Below are positions 18,005 to 27,102 of a stretch of 64,000 bases of DNA, piece by piece (the stretch's first letter is position 1; each line of letters opens with the position of its first letter). Where the stretch lies: contig NZ_CP115483.1 of NCBI RefSeq assembly GCF_027627455.1, positions 3,162,001 through 3,226,000 on the forward strand, given 5' to 3'. Source of the DNA: Sphingobacterium sp. SYP-B4668 (GTDB lineage Bacteria; Bacteroidota; Bacteroidia; Sphingobacteriales; Sphingobacteriaceae). The notes beneath the pieces were generated by a model. The model worked only from the letters and a program-made list of their open reading frames with translations. It ran no database searches and was not told the DNA's origin. Position numbers and translations under genes: made by a program.

Positions 18005-21000
18005 TTAGAATGTTAGGTTTAGACCAAAAAGAAGCTTTCTACTGATAGGATACTTAAAACTGGATACCCCTGAAGCTAGATCCACTTGACTGAGCGACAC
18101 TTCTGGATCGGGACCAGAAAACTTGGTTGCCGTCCATAGGTTATCAGCACTTACAAATACATGTACTCTTGCCACTCGCAGTTGTGTAAGAAATTTTGGA
18201 GGTAAGTTATAACCAAGGCGCAGATTTCTAAGACGTATGTAACTACCATCTTCCAAATATCTTGAAGACGATTGGTTCGAGTCTTTATTTCCACCTACTA
18301 CAGGCTTGGGGTGTGTAGCCACATCACCTTCTTTTTCCCAGCGGTTCCAACCATCCTGCAGTACCATTGAGTTGAATGCCTCGTATAGACCATCATTGTC
18401 GAAAGAGACACGAGTCTCATTGTAGACATAGTTACCATACACAAAGTTGAAAAATGCCGACAAAGAGAAGTCTTTGTATTTGAAGGTATTGCTTAGTCCC
18501 CCTGTAAACTTGGGTGCTGCTGATGTGCCGGTAAATTGACGTGAATCTGAAGATGCGGCCTCGCTATACACATTGGTAGTCGTAATTGTTCGATTGCCAT
18601 TCCCATCTATGGTGACTTTCTCCCAAAGCGGATCTCCATTTTTCGGGTCTACTCCCGACCATATCGGGAAGTTAAAGGCATCCATATCATATCCGACAGC
18701 AATAGGCTGTCTCGCACCGGAATTAAATACGTCTGCGCCGTCACTAAGTTCCAATACTTTGTTCTTGTTGAATGCCATGTTGAATCCTGTTTCCCAAGAA
18801 AAACTTTCCTTAGTAAAATTTTGCGAGGTGATGTTAAATTCGACGCCACGATTTCGCACGGAGCCAGCGTTTACCCATACATAGCTATAGCCTGTCGTGG
18901 CCGCCAATGGCTTCCTGTATAGAAGTTCGCTCGCTTTTTTCTCGTACACATCCAGGCTGATTGCAACACGATTCCAAAGGGTTAGATCTGCACCTATATT
19001 TGCAGATTTTATTTTCTCCCAACTCAGATCGGGGTTTCCTTTTTGGAAAGGAGCTGCCCCTGGCAGTCCTGTATAACTCGCTTCTTGAGTGATGCTATAA
19101 AGTCCGAGAGCTGCAAAATTTGAAATTCCATCCGCATTTCCGACCGTTCCGTAGCTTCCTCGTATTTTTGCGAATGAAAAAACACGGTTGTCTTTCATAA
19201 AATTTTCATTACTCAAAATCCAAGAGGCACCAAATTGCACAAAATTAGCAGTAGGATTGTTACGCCCAAATTTGGAAGAAAACTCATTCACAAAAGATCC
19301 GATTAAAAAATATCGATTGTCATAGCTATAATCCGCTTGGGCAAGGTATTTCCTAAATCCTACCTGCTCCCGGGCACCTTTTGGGCTCTGTAAGACCTCT
19401 GTCGCCACCGACATCACGTCCCTTCCTGCCGGCAATCCCTTTCCTGAGGTCTCGGCTGATTCAGATGTCGTCGTTTCAACCTCTGCAACTCCTAAGAGTA
19501 CAAGACTATTCCTTCCGAAATCCTCGGCATACCGCACACGATTGGAAGTCAAAAATCTATTAGCGCGGCTTGTGCCATTATATAATTCACCAATATTCGC
19601 CCCCCCTTGCTTCGTTCTTCTATCAAAGTATCGGGCAAATGTGCCATTCGAGAGTTGGGTACGATTATAACTTGATACCGTCACTTTGTTACTCAATTTA
19701 TAATCTAGATTCAAATCCCCACTTGCTTCCCAGCTATCATTTTTGTTATAATTGTATTGCAGCGAATGCAAGAAATTCTCCTTCTCCCTACCTAACCAAT
19801 TGGGATAGAAACGTCCATCTATAGGTGCACCGCTCACGTCAAATGCAGGATCGAACGGCAAATTGATGTATGCATCATACATGGTGTTACTATTCTCCAG
19901 GTTATTCTTATTCATCCTTCCGTTTATGAAGACCGAAGCCTTTAACCTGTCTGTAATCTGGGCACTTAGATTATTTCTAAAATTGTATCCTGTATGGCCT
20001 GTCCCCTTCAACGTCCCCTCCTCTCGATAATACACACCTGATGTATAATACTGCACCTTCTCCGAGCCACCCGATACTGATAGATTATGATTATTTACAT
20101 AGCCGGTCCCAAAAGCCAAATCCCACCAATTGGTATTATTGTCCAGCACCGAAGGATCCCGATTATAAAATGTCTTTTGAAAGTCGTACAACTCCTGCGA
20201 ATTCATCATCCGAAAATTGCCTGTTGTCGGATTTCCAAAACCAAATGAGTTATTAAACTCCACTTTAGTCTTACCAGCTTTCCCCATTTTGGTATTTACG
20301 ATAATAACTCCATTTGCAGCCCTAGATCCATATAGACCAGTTGCAGCCACATCTTTCAAAATAGATACAGATTCTATATCGGCAGGATTATACGAACCGC
20401 CTATGTTCCCATCCACCACGATCAGTGGAGAAGTACTCGCCGAAATCGTCCCTGCACCACGAATAAGGACTCGGGGTTCACTTGACGGATCTCCAGAAGC
20501 TGTAGACACGACTACCCCTGGAGCCTTTCCTTGTAACATACTAGACAAGTCATTGGCTGTCACATCCTTCAACTTTTCTTCGGAAATATTACTGATCGAG
20601 CTGGATAAATACCTCATTTTTTGAGAAGAATACCCAACCACAACCACTTCGTCCAAATTATCGATATGTGCGTCCAAGACTACGTCTATACGCCGTTGGC
20701 TTCCTATTTCTATCTCTTGCTCCTTATACCCTACCACTGAAAACACCAATATTTTCACAGGGTCTGATACACTAAGAGAATAATTGCCATCACTATCGGT
20801 AGACGTTCCTATATTAGTCCCCTTGGCCAAGACTGTCACACCAGAGATTGGCAGATTATTTTCATCCACAACCCTACCTGTTAGTACGCGTTGCTGAATT
20901 CTACTTTCTATTCTATTCTTATCTGTTACTTGGGTTCTACCAGATTTGTTGATTTCCCTAATTAGCACCGTATTTTTATCAACTTCAAAATAGAAAGGGC

Positions 21001-21310
21001 TACCTTCCAATACATTCTTCAATGCATCTCCAAAAGGTAATCCTTTTGCTTTTATAGATATCCGTTTTTTACTTTTATCTATCGATGCACTATTATACAA
21101 TAGGTCATATCCGACTTGCTTTTGAATCTCCTCCAATACATCACCTAGTGGCGCATTTTTAAAATTGAGGGAAACCTTTTGTGCATGGGATGAAGCATGC
21201 ACTTGGGCAAGCATTACCATTAAGAAAAACGCTATTATCTTCATTATTATAAAGCATTTAATCAAGGTCTTTCGCACACTCGCGCGATTATTTAAATAGA
21301 TTTTATACAT
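18005..21310 (-). CDS. SusC/RagA-type TonB-dependent transporter with STN signalling domain
   Basis: About 1101 residues when started at the ATG at 21308-21310; an upstream ATG at 21349 is also open. After a signal segment (IIAFFLMVMLAQVHASSHAQ) come the STN (secretin/TonB N-terminal) domain at about residues 45-105, a carboxypeptidase-regulatory-like domain (LTGRVVDENNLPISGVTV) at about 120-205, the plug (VVVVGYSSQK, then PLIVVDGNIGG, YGSRAANGVIIV) and the 22-strand barrel ending in FGLNLTF. The STN domain is the part that talks to a FecR-type anti-sigma factor, and FecR is the next gene upstream. It imports the ligand delivered by SusD and reports its presence. Confidence 0.94.
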   Translation of the reverse strand: MYKIYLNNRASVRKTLIKCFIIMKIIAFFLMVMLAQVHASSHAQKVSLNFKNAPLGDVLEEIQKQVGYDLLYNSASIDKSKKRISIKAKGLPFGDALKNVLEGSPFYFEVDKNTVLIREINKSGRTQVTDKNRIESRIQQRVLTGRVVDENNLPISGVTVLAKGTNIGTSTDSDGNYSLSVSDPVKILVFSVVGYKEQEIEIGSQRRIDVVLDAHIDNLDEVVVVGYSSQKMRYLSSSISNISEEKLKDVTANDLSSMLQGKAPGVVVSTASGDPSSEPRVLIRGAGTISASTSPLIVVDGNIGGSYNPADIESVSILKDVAATGLYGSRAANGVIIVNTKMGKAGKTKVEFNNSFGFGNPTTGNFRMMNSQELYDFQKTFYNRDPSVLDNNTNWWDLAFGTGYVNNHNLSVSGGSEKVQYYTSGVYYREEGTLKGTGHTGYNFRNNLSAQITDRLKASVFINGRMNKNNLENSNTMYDAYINLPFDPAFDVSGAPIDGRFYPNWLGREKENFLHSLQYNYNKNDSWEASGDLNLDYKLSNKVTVSSYNRTQLSNGTFARYFDRRTKQGGANIGELYNGTSRANRFLTSNRVRYAEDFGRNSLVLLGVAEVETTTSESAETSGKGLPAGRDVMSVATEVLQSPKGAREQVGFRKYLAQADYSYDNRYFLIGSFVNEFSSKFGRNNPTANFVQFGASWILSNENFMKDNRVFSFAKIRGSYGTVGNADGISNFAALGLYSITQEASYTGLPGAAPFQKGNPDLSWEKIKSANIGADLTLWNRVAISLDVYEKKASELLYRKPLAATTGYSYVWVNAGSVRNRGVEFNITSQNFTKESFSWETGFNMAFNKNKVLELSDGADVFNSGARQPIAVGYDMDAFNFPIWSGVDPKNGDPLWEKVTIDGNGNRTITTTNVYSEAASSDSRQFTGTSAAPKFTGGLSNTFKYKDFSLSAFFNFVYGNYVYNETRVSFDNDGLYEAFNSMVLQDGWNRWEKEGDVATHPKPVVGGNKDSNQSSSRYLEDGSYIRLRNLRLGYNLPPKFLTQLRVARVHVFVSADNLWTATKFSGPDPEVSLSQVDLASGVSSFKYPISRKLLFGLNLTF

Positions 21311-21426
21311 TTGTGGTTGTTTGGTTGATAAAAGTTTACTTATTAACATCAATTAAATTGTATCACTAAACATTTCGATCGGGAGTGTTGCGAGCACTTC
21401 CGATTTACTCTTGCTATCCTTTATTT

Positions 21427-22806
21427 TCACTTCATAACGATTACCCTCCTATCTATAATTTTAAATTTGTAATTGGATATTTTTTCAAGTTGACTCAATA
21501 GCTCAGACAATTTACGTGTACGCAATACTGTGCCACTAAATCTGTCGGCCGTACTTCCTTCTACCCGATATTCCTTGATATCATACCAGGTCTTTATTTT
21601 TTCCATCACATCAAAGATGTCGTCATCTTTAAAGCGAAAGTATCCTTGTTTCCATGCCAGTATGTCTCTCGCGTCCACATTATACTTTTCTATTTCTCCG
21701 CTGTATTTATTCGAAGCAGCTTGCATGCCCGGTTTTATTCGAATTTCCCCATTGCTAGTGCCCACCACTACTTCCCCACTCATAAGCGTGGTCAAGACCT
21801 TTTCCCTTTTTAGATTTGTCGCCACGTTAAATACTGTTCCCAGTACTTTTATCTTTGTATTCTCTGCAAATACGACAAATGGTCGGCTTGCATGATGGGT
21901 CACCTCGAAGTATGCTTCGCCGACTACCTTTACAGTACGTCGCTTATTTTCGAATCGAGAAGGATAAGTAAGTTTAGTATCCGAATTTAAGGTTACCCGG
22001 CTACCGTCTGATAATACCAGTCGAGATAGGCTTCCTTTCGGCGAGTAGAATGTCTGACGAGTTGTCTTTCCTCCCGCTACAGCATTCATTTTGAAGAGTA
22101 AATCGCCATTGGGTAGCTTCACGATTTCGACCCCTCGCTTAGCGAGTAACGCAGCATCGGTACGTAGAAGAGCGTATGATACGCCATCCTCAAAACTAAT
22201 AACTGCCTCGTTACGATCAGGCAATTTCACCTCCTCTACGGGAGTGTAAGCCACCATAATATCCCGTCTATAGAGATTAACAAAAAAACTACCTACAACT
22301 GCTATTGACACCAAGGCAGCAGCCACTGTCATCCATCGTTTCAAGGGTATGGAGACACTCTTGTTCCTTTGCGAGGGGTCTATTGGTCCTTGACTCTTTT
22401 TGACTTCCGTATATTGGCCATGTCTATCCTCCAAGACCTTCGTTAGCAATGGACTATCGACTGTATGTTCCCGATTATCAGGCAGTAGCGTATGTATACC
22501 ATAGTCTAGAATACCTTTACGAAGCTCCGCTAGCTCCTCATTTCCCAGATTATCTTCTAGATATTTTGATAAAAGGCCTTTTAGTCGGATTTTGGTTAAT
22601 GCATCCCGTACTCGATTTGCAATTTCTTGATAATGCAAAGGAATGTCAGAGAGTTCTTCCTCTTCTAGTTCTTTAAGTATACATGCCTTTATAGGGTCAC
22701 CATCTTCTTTCGCGAAGTGATCCAACAGCGTATTCAACTCCTCTTTACTGGCTAGCCCAACTAGATACTTCTCAAAAATCCGATTCAATGGTTCGTTTGG
22801 TTTCAA
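21427..22806 (-). CDS. FecR family anti-sigma factor
   Basis: A 459-residue inner-membrane regulator. The cytoplasmic N-terminus (about 1-155) should bind the ECF sigma factor. One membrane helix follows (WMTVAAALVSIAVVGSFFVNLY). The periplasmic FecR domain carries TFYSPKGSLSRLVLSDGSRVTLNSDT and VVGEAYFEVTHHASRPFVV, and a DUF4974-like tail ends the protein. The first in-frame start after the upstream stop is TTG at 22804-22806; no good ATG is near. It lies 68 bases after the sigma gene and before SusC, the classic cell-surface signalling order. Confidence 0.92.
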   Translation of the reverse strand: MKPNEPLNRIFEKYLVGLASKEELNTLLDHFAKEDGDPIKACILKELEEEELSDIPLHYQEIANRVRDALTKIRLKGLLSKYLEDNLGNEELAELRKGILDYGIHTLLPDNREHTVDSPLLTKVLEDRHGQYTEVKKSQGPIDPSQRNKSVSIPLKRWMTVAAALVSIAVVGSFFVNLYRRDIMVAYTPVEEVKLPDRNEAVISFEDGVSYALLRTDAALLAKRGVEIVKLPNGDLLFKMNAVAGGKTTRQTFYSPKGSLSRLVLSDGSRVTLNSDTKLTYPSRFENKRRTVKVVGEAYFEVTHHASRPFVVFAENTKIKVLGTVFNVATNLKREKVLTTLMSGEVVVGTSNGEIRIKPGMQAASNKYSGEIEKYNVDARDILAWKQGYFRFKDDDIFDVMEKIKTWYDIKEYRVEGSTADRFSGTVLRTRKLSELLSQLEKISNYKFKIIDRRVIVMK

Positions 22807-22873
22807 TTTTATTCAGGTTTTATAAGCTATTACGTATAAGGCTTACAAAGTACCTACTCCAAACTAAAAAAAA

Positions 22874-23473
22874 TCAAATCCATTTAAGAAGGAACAAACT
22901 GACCAATACAATATGGTGTTGATAGAACGGTAGTTCCTGTTTCAGGAGATTATTTGCTTTTGTAATGTGATTATTGACGGTAGACCTACTGATGTTCATT
23001 TGACTACAGATTTCTTTGTAGCTTTTTCCTTCCAATTTAAAGAGAACAAATACCTTTTGACATTGAGGCGGTAGTTTTGCGATAGCCTTCATTAACTGTT
23101 CTTCCGCTTGCTTGAATACAAGCTCCTCTTCGATATGGGCATAATCTTCTGTGTAGCCCTGGACAAACTCAGACCGATGCCGCTCATCTAGAGCAACCTT
23201 TCTAAAATGATCGTAAACAATGTTCTGCGCTACTGAAAAGAGAAAAGACCGAAAGGATAGCTCTGGGTTGATATGCTCTCTTTTCTCCCAAATCTTTAAA
23301 AAGAGTTCCTGCAATACTTCTTCCGCAATCTGTTCAGATTTCACTAATCGAACTATACGTCCCAAGATACGCAAGCTATACCGTTGATAGATACTATTGA
23401 AAGCCTCATAATCCCCCTCTTTTAGAAGCAATAACAATTGTTTTTCATCTGGATCGGCATACAATTTTTTCAC
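22874..23473 (-). CDS. RNA polymerase ECF sigma factor (FecI-like)
   Basis: A 199-residue ECF sigma factor. Region 2 covers about residues 25-95 (FNSIYQRYSLRILGRIVRLV, AEEVLQELFLKIWEKR, SFLFSVAQNIVYDHFRK); region 4 covers about 130-185 (LPPQCQKVFVLFKLEGKSYKEI, ISRSTVNNHITKANNLLKQ). It starts with GTG directly after an in-frame stop. It would direct transcription of the SusCD operon when SusC and FecR signal ligand binding. A housekeeping-type promoter lies upstream. Confidence 0.94.
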   Translation of the reverse strand: MKKLYADPDEKQLLLLLKEGDYEAFNSIYQRYSLRILGRIVRLVKSEQIAEEVLQELFLKIWEKREHINPELSFRSFLFSVAQNIVYDHFRKVALDERHRSEFVQGYTEDYAHIEEELVFKQAEEQLMKAIAKLPPQCQKVFVLFKLEGKSYKEICSQMNISRSTVNNHITKANNLLKQELPFYQHHIVLVSLFLLKWI

Positions 23474-23535
23474 GAACGAGGCGGTTTAACTCTTATCTGT
23501 TAATATGAGTAGAGTTTATGATTTAGGTACCGAAC

Positions 23536-23566
23536 CAAATATAATAGGAAATTTCAGTAAAGCAAA
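23536..23566 (-). promoter_or_regulatory. Consensus Bacteroidota promoter of the sigma/FecR/SusCD operon
   Basis: On the minus strand TTTG (23563-23566), a 19-base spacer and TATATTTG (23536-23543) match the Bacteroidota housekeeping consensus exactly. The predicted start is about 55 bases before the GTG of the sigma gene. So the sigma factor gene appears to be made by the housekeeping polymerase. Confidence 0.7.
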
Positions 23567-23788
23567 AAATAAAACTAATCGTATCCCAAGAGACCAACCC
23601 TCTTTTTGCTCCCTTTAAAAATGACCAGCCCCATACTCCAAATGTAAGTACACCATTCGCATCCTTCTGGATTGGGAATATATCTGAACGATCAAGAATA
23701 TATATAAAAATTACTCACTGATTATCAATAACATACAAATAACATATAATTTTATTACCCCACAACAAAACAAAGTACTTAGATCAGC
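23567..23788. other. AT-rich non-coding stretch
   Basis: Between the sigma promoter and the repeated element I see no gene and no strong repeat. It may hold the promoter of the plus-strand element. Confidence 0.3.
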
Positions 23789-23900
23789 GTTATTATATGT
23801 ACAGAAAGGTTATTTATTAGTTTTACATCAAAGGTGTAAAGTATAAGGAATAGCTTTAAAATAGAAAGCCCAGGATGTAAAAATCTTGGGCTTTTGCTTT
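23789..23900 (+). ncRNA. Possible small RNA, copy A of a repeated intergenic element
   Basis: This 112-base stretch resembles 28530-28642 over its whole length. Shared blocks include GTTAT, GTACA, AAAGGTTATTT, TTTACA, TAAAGT, GAATA, TTTAAA and TAGAAAGCCCA. Both copies end in a hairpin plus T-rich tail: arms AGCCCAGGAT (23867-23876) and ATCTTGGGCT (23883-23892), with one G-U pair that forms only in plus-strand RNA. No plus-strand gene lies upstream, so the RNA would be free-standing. A second plus-strand hairpin follows (GTGAAGCTCC 23922-23931, GGAGCTTCAC 23955-23964, then TATTTTT). The family is not recognised. Confidence 0.45.
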
Positions 23901-23963
23901 TTTATACACGAAGCCGCGAGTGTGAAGCTCCTGTTGAGAGTCTATCCGCTCACGGGAGCTTCA

Positions 23964-24824
23964 CTATTTTTGAACAAACATCTTGATATACCGCATGGAC
24001 ATATCCGTCTTCGTCTCATCCGATAAGGTTCCAGAGAGCTTTTTCACCTCTGTATCGCCAATATTGATAGTACAAACACCTGTTGTAAGAACATGTAGGG
24101 TATCCATCGTTACCACTCGTTCAGATTGATCGCTAATAAAGATTAAATTCGAATTATTAGCCCTAAGTTCCACCTTCCCGAAATGTTGCTTCCCTAACTG
24201 CACGGAGCTACTGTCTAGGTCAAGCGTCAGCTCTTGGACGCCACCGGCCCTCTCTTCTTTTCCGTCCCCAGGGGCATATATGGGAAATTCTGATTTCACC
24301 GCATTTACAGACAGCTTATTCACCTTGAATTCATCCCCTATGTGAAACCGCGACACATCATTCAAATAGATTTGGAAGGTATCCATTTCCGCGACAAAAC
24401 TCCCTAAACCTATGTTAGTCAATGATAATGCTGCTATTGAAGGTGAAAAGATAGATATTGTAGCCATATGGCGGTCATGTATATTCTTCACATACAATTC
24501 AAGGTCACCTGCATTATCGATTGTATGTTCCACCGCCCCTTCCCATTCTTTGCTTACTTTAATGGCAAATTTGTCTGCCTTCACCAATCGAAGATTTACC
24601 AATACGTTCCCATCTCCCTTAATCTTAACCTGATTAAAGGCCATCAGCGGGATTGTGGTCATATACGTGTCCTTTGTTTGTAGACTGGTGGTTTCATCAT
24701 GTGTTAGTGTTGTATATTCGGTGGCGTCCACACGATTCATTTTTGCAACTACATACATCATGCTTACCGGGACGATTAGCAGTGCCACTGCCATCGCTAT
24801 TAATAATTTATTGCTTGATTTCAT
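23964..24824 (-). CDS. Membrane-anchored protein with beta-rich exterior, GIN-domain-like
   Basis: A 286-residue protein with one N-terminal membrane helix (LLIAMAVALLIVPVSMMYVV) and an exterior part of regular short beta repeats (FNQVKIKGDGNVLVNLRLVK, IAALSLTNIGLGSFVAEMDTFQIYLND). The pattern recalls GIN/DUF2807 adhesin-head-like proteins of Bacteroidota; I am not certain. It is the fourth gene of an ABC transporter/GntR operon, 59 bases after the regulator gene, so it may serve the same stress or export system. No catalytic motif is visible. Confidence 0.6.
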   Translation of the reverse strand: MKSSNKLLIAMAVALLIVPVSMMYVVAKMNRVDATEYTTLTHDETTSLQTKDTYMTTIPLMAFNQVKIKGDGNVLVNLRLVKADKFAIKVSKEWEGAVEHTIDNAGDLELYVKNIHDRHMATISIFSPSIAALSLTNIGLGSFVAEMDTFQIYLNDVSRFHIGDEFKVNKLSVNAVKSEFPIYAPGDGKEERAGGVQELTLDLDSSSVQLGKQHFGKVELRANNSNLIFISDQSERVVTMDTLHVLTTGVCTINIGDTEVKKLSGTLSDETKTDMSMRYIKMFVQK

Positions 24825-24883
24825 TCTGTTCTTTTTCTTGGTAACCGATAGTTGCTTCCCAAAATTTGAAAGCAGCTGTTTCG

Positions 24884-25261
24884 TTATCTATTATTAAAAT
24901 GTTCTCCGACAAATGACTTATACATTTGTGTAAGCTCCTCCAACCCAATATCCAATAGGTATATGTTTCTAAATACATTCGGTAGTTCTTCATTTATGAA
25001 GATGGACTTTCGATAATCCTTTACCTGTTTAACGGCATCCGCCCCTAAGAAAAATCCTACGCCCCGTTTGTTTGCTAAGATTCCTTTTTGTTGCAACAAA
25101 TCATAAGTCCGCGCAACTGTATTAGGGTTGACCTCCAGTTTCACGGCCATATCGCGCACAGAAGGAACTTTATCTTCCTGCTTCCATTTCTCCAACAAGA
25201 TGTGCTCACACACGTATTCAGCTATTTGTAAATATATCGCCTTATTACTATTAAAATCCAT
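24884..25261 (-). CDS. GntR family transcriptional regulator, YtrA-like
   Basis: A 125-residue regulator: GntR winged helix at residues 10-75 (YVCEHILLEKWKQEDKVPSVRDMAVKLEVNPNTVARTYDLLQQKGI) and a short two-helix tail of about 45 residues for dimer formation. The short tail and the ABC transporter partners are marks of the YtrA subfamily. It probably represses its own operon through the palindrome at 26901-26926. It directly follows the permease gene (1 base apart). Confidence 0.88.
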   Translation of the reverse strand: MDFNSNKAIYLQIAEYVCEHILLEKWKQEDKVPSVRDMAVKLEVNPNTVARTYDLLQQKGILANKRGVGFFLGADAVKQVKDYRKSIFINEELPNVFRNIYLLDIGLEELTQMYKSFVGEHFNNR

Positions 25262-25262
25262 C

Positions 25263-26063
25263 TTATACCTCCTGTTCCTTTAAACGTAGGTAGCTCACAC
25301 TCCAGAAAAATAGTGTCAACACCACCCCCACTGCACATACTGCCTTTAAGACATTCACCTCCTGTTGCCAAAATCCACCTCCTACCCATATGGTGTCTCT
25401 CGTGACCCGCTCCATTATAAAAACGACAATACCAATCCAACAACCAATGAACACTAGCAGGCTGATTGCCGTCTTGATATAATGAAAATTGCGAAATGCG
25501 AGCGATCCCAAGAGAAAAAGACTATTAAATAGAAAAGGCAAGAAAACAAAATATCCAAATTGCTTTGGCAGTTCGCTCTTAAACAGATAAGCAAGGTTGT
25601 CGATTACCACTAATGTACCCTCCGCATTTGTATACGTGGTCGTGGAGGTTGTGATTCCGCGAAGATAGGAGACAAAAGATAGGTCTATTATATAGAACAC
25701 CAAGATATAAGATGCAAACGCCAATAATACCGTATACACTATACTGACCAAAAATTTTTCCAATTTCGAAGCTGGAATTAGGAGTTCGATTATTGCCTTC
25801 GGTTTTTGACCCATATCCGAGAAATAGTTACTGGCCATCATCGTCAGGAACAATAGGCCTAGCAACAAAAATAAAGGAATTCTAAAGTTCAAAGTTTGCG
25901 TCCAATTTGCCATATGCTCAAGTGCATCGGAGACCGCAAAAGCATAGAAAGCAATTATTATTCCCACGACTACTGCCAATGAGATGAGGTATATTTTTCC
26001 AAAATTTATCCATTGCCTTCTAACCAAAAGATAAAATCTGTTGAAATCAAATGTATTATTCAT
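25263..26063 (-). CDS. ABC transporter permease
   Basis: A 266-residue membrane protein with about six hydrophobic segments, among them IYLISLAVVVGIIIAFYAFAV, IPLFLLLGLLFLTMMASNYF, YTVLLAFASYILVFYIIDLSF and LKAVCAVGVVLTLFFWSVSYL. It overlaps the ATPase gene by 8 bases and would form the channel of that exporter. The substrate is unknown; YtrA-linked transporters are often tied to cell-envelope stress or antibiotic peptides. Confidence 0.82.
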   Translation of the reverse strand: MNNTFDFNRFYLLVRRQWINFGKIYLISLAVVVGIIIAFYAFAVSDALEHMANWTQTLNFRIPLFLLLGLLFLTMMASNYFSDMGQKPKAIIELLIPASKLEKFLVSIVYTVLLAFASYILVFYIIDLSFVSYLRGITTSTTTYTNAEGTLVVIDNLAYLFKSELPKQFGYFVFLPFLFNSLFLLGSLAFRNFHYIKTAISLLVFIGCWIGIVVFIMERVTRDTIWVGGGFWQQEVNVLKAVCAVGVVLTLFFWSVSYLRLKEQEV

Positions 26064-26898
26064 GATGTGTTGTATTTAAAAGAGAAGTGATGCTGCTCTT
26101 TTTGGACAAAACAGCGTTAAAAAATAATTCCATATCGAGTCTAGAGTCCTCTTGATTGCTATTGATAGCAATGGTATTGAATCCACCGAGCCCCTCCTCT
26201 ACATACAGCGCATTGCTATCCACCTCCTTGACTTTTTTGAACATCAATCTGTTGGTAATCTCCTCAATAGACGCACTCAAGGCTACCTTCTGTTCATCTA
26301 ACAAAATGACGGTATCTATCAGATTATCCAAATCACGGACTTGATGGGTAGATATGATGATGCAACAATCATCCGTCATCGCTGAAGCCATTATCTTCCT
26401 GAACTGTGCCTTTGATGGAATATCGAGACCGTTAGTCGGTTCGTCCATAATAATCAGCCGTGCTTTAGTCGCCAATCCAAAAGCGATGATGTACTTTTTC
26501 TTTTGGCCATAGCTCATTTCAGACAACTTTTGTTGCACAGGTATTTCGAATTCTGTCAGCAACTCGTGCAGATACTGATGGTCAAAATAAGGGTAGAATG
26601 GAGCATTTACACTCACATAGCTTGATGACCTGACAGATGGCAGATGAAATTCTTCCGGAATAAAACTAATCTGTCGCAACAATGCAGGTTCACGTTTTCG
26701 CGGATCGTACCCCAATACCTCCAGCGAACCTGACCACGGATACACGAGGCCAGAAATGTTTTTCAACAACGTGGATTTACCGGCTCCATTTTTACCAAGT
26801 AGACCATAAATATGCCCCTCTTCCAGCTGCATACTCACATCCTTAAATAAAGGCTTTGCTTTATTATAATTAAAATTTAGGTTTTTAATAGTTATCAT
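26056..26898 (-). CDS. ABC transporter ATP-binding protein
   Basis: A 280-residue ABC ATPase with Walker A at about residues 36-43 (GKNGAGKS), a signature-like MSYGQKKK at about 130, Walker B LIIMDEP at about 151-157 and the switch histidine in IISTHQVRDLD. The signature SYGQK replaces the usual LSGGQ, as in several EcsA/YtrB-type exporters. First gene of the operon; only two bases separate its ATG from the operator palindrome. Confidence 0.92.
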   Translation of the reverse strand: MITIKNLNFNYNKAKPLFKDVSMQLEEGHIYGLLGKNGAGKSTLLKNISGLVYPWSGSLEVLGYDPRKREPALLRQISFIPEEFHLPSVRSSSYVSVNAPFYPYFDHQYLHELLTEFEIPVQQKLSEMSYGQKKKYIIAFGLATKARLIIMDEPTNGLDIPSKAQFRKIMASAMTDDCCIIISTHQVRDLDNLIDTVILLDEQKVALSASIEEITNRLMFKKVKEVDSNALYVEEGLGGFNTIAINSNQEDSRLDMELFFNAVLSKKSSITSLLNTTHHE

Positions 26899-26900
26899 AC

Positions 26901-26926
26901 TAGTGTACTATTTAAATAATACACTA
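26901..26926. promoter_or_regulatory. YtrA-type operator of the ABC transporter/GntR operon
   Basis: TAGTGTA (26901-26907) and TACACTA (26920-26926) are exact inverted repeats; the bases between are also nearly palindromic (central TATTTAAATA). The known YtrA site of B. subtilis is AGTGTA, about 13 bases, TACACT; the spacing here is 12. The site sits immediately before the ATG of the first gene, so the GntR protein of the same operon is the obvious ligand. Confidence 0.7.
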
Positions 26927-27102
26927 ATATAGTAACATATTTCGTACTCTCTATAATTTCTTTAAAAAAAATCATCGTTATTATTTCAAGCTGTACTTCA
27001 AGCATATACAGCAACGTGATTCGTATCCCTAAAAATAACCGGTTTCGGGGATATCATAGCTGCTTTACAATACCCATATTTGCATCAGCAATCAAAATAA
27101 GA

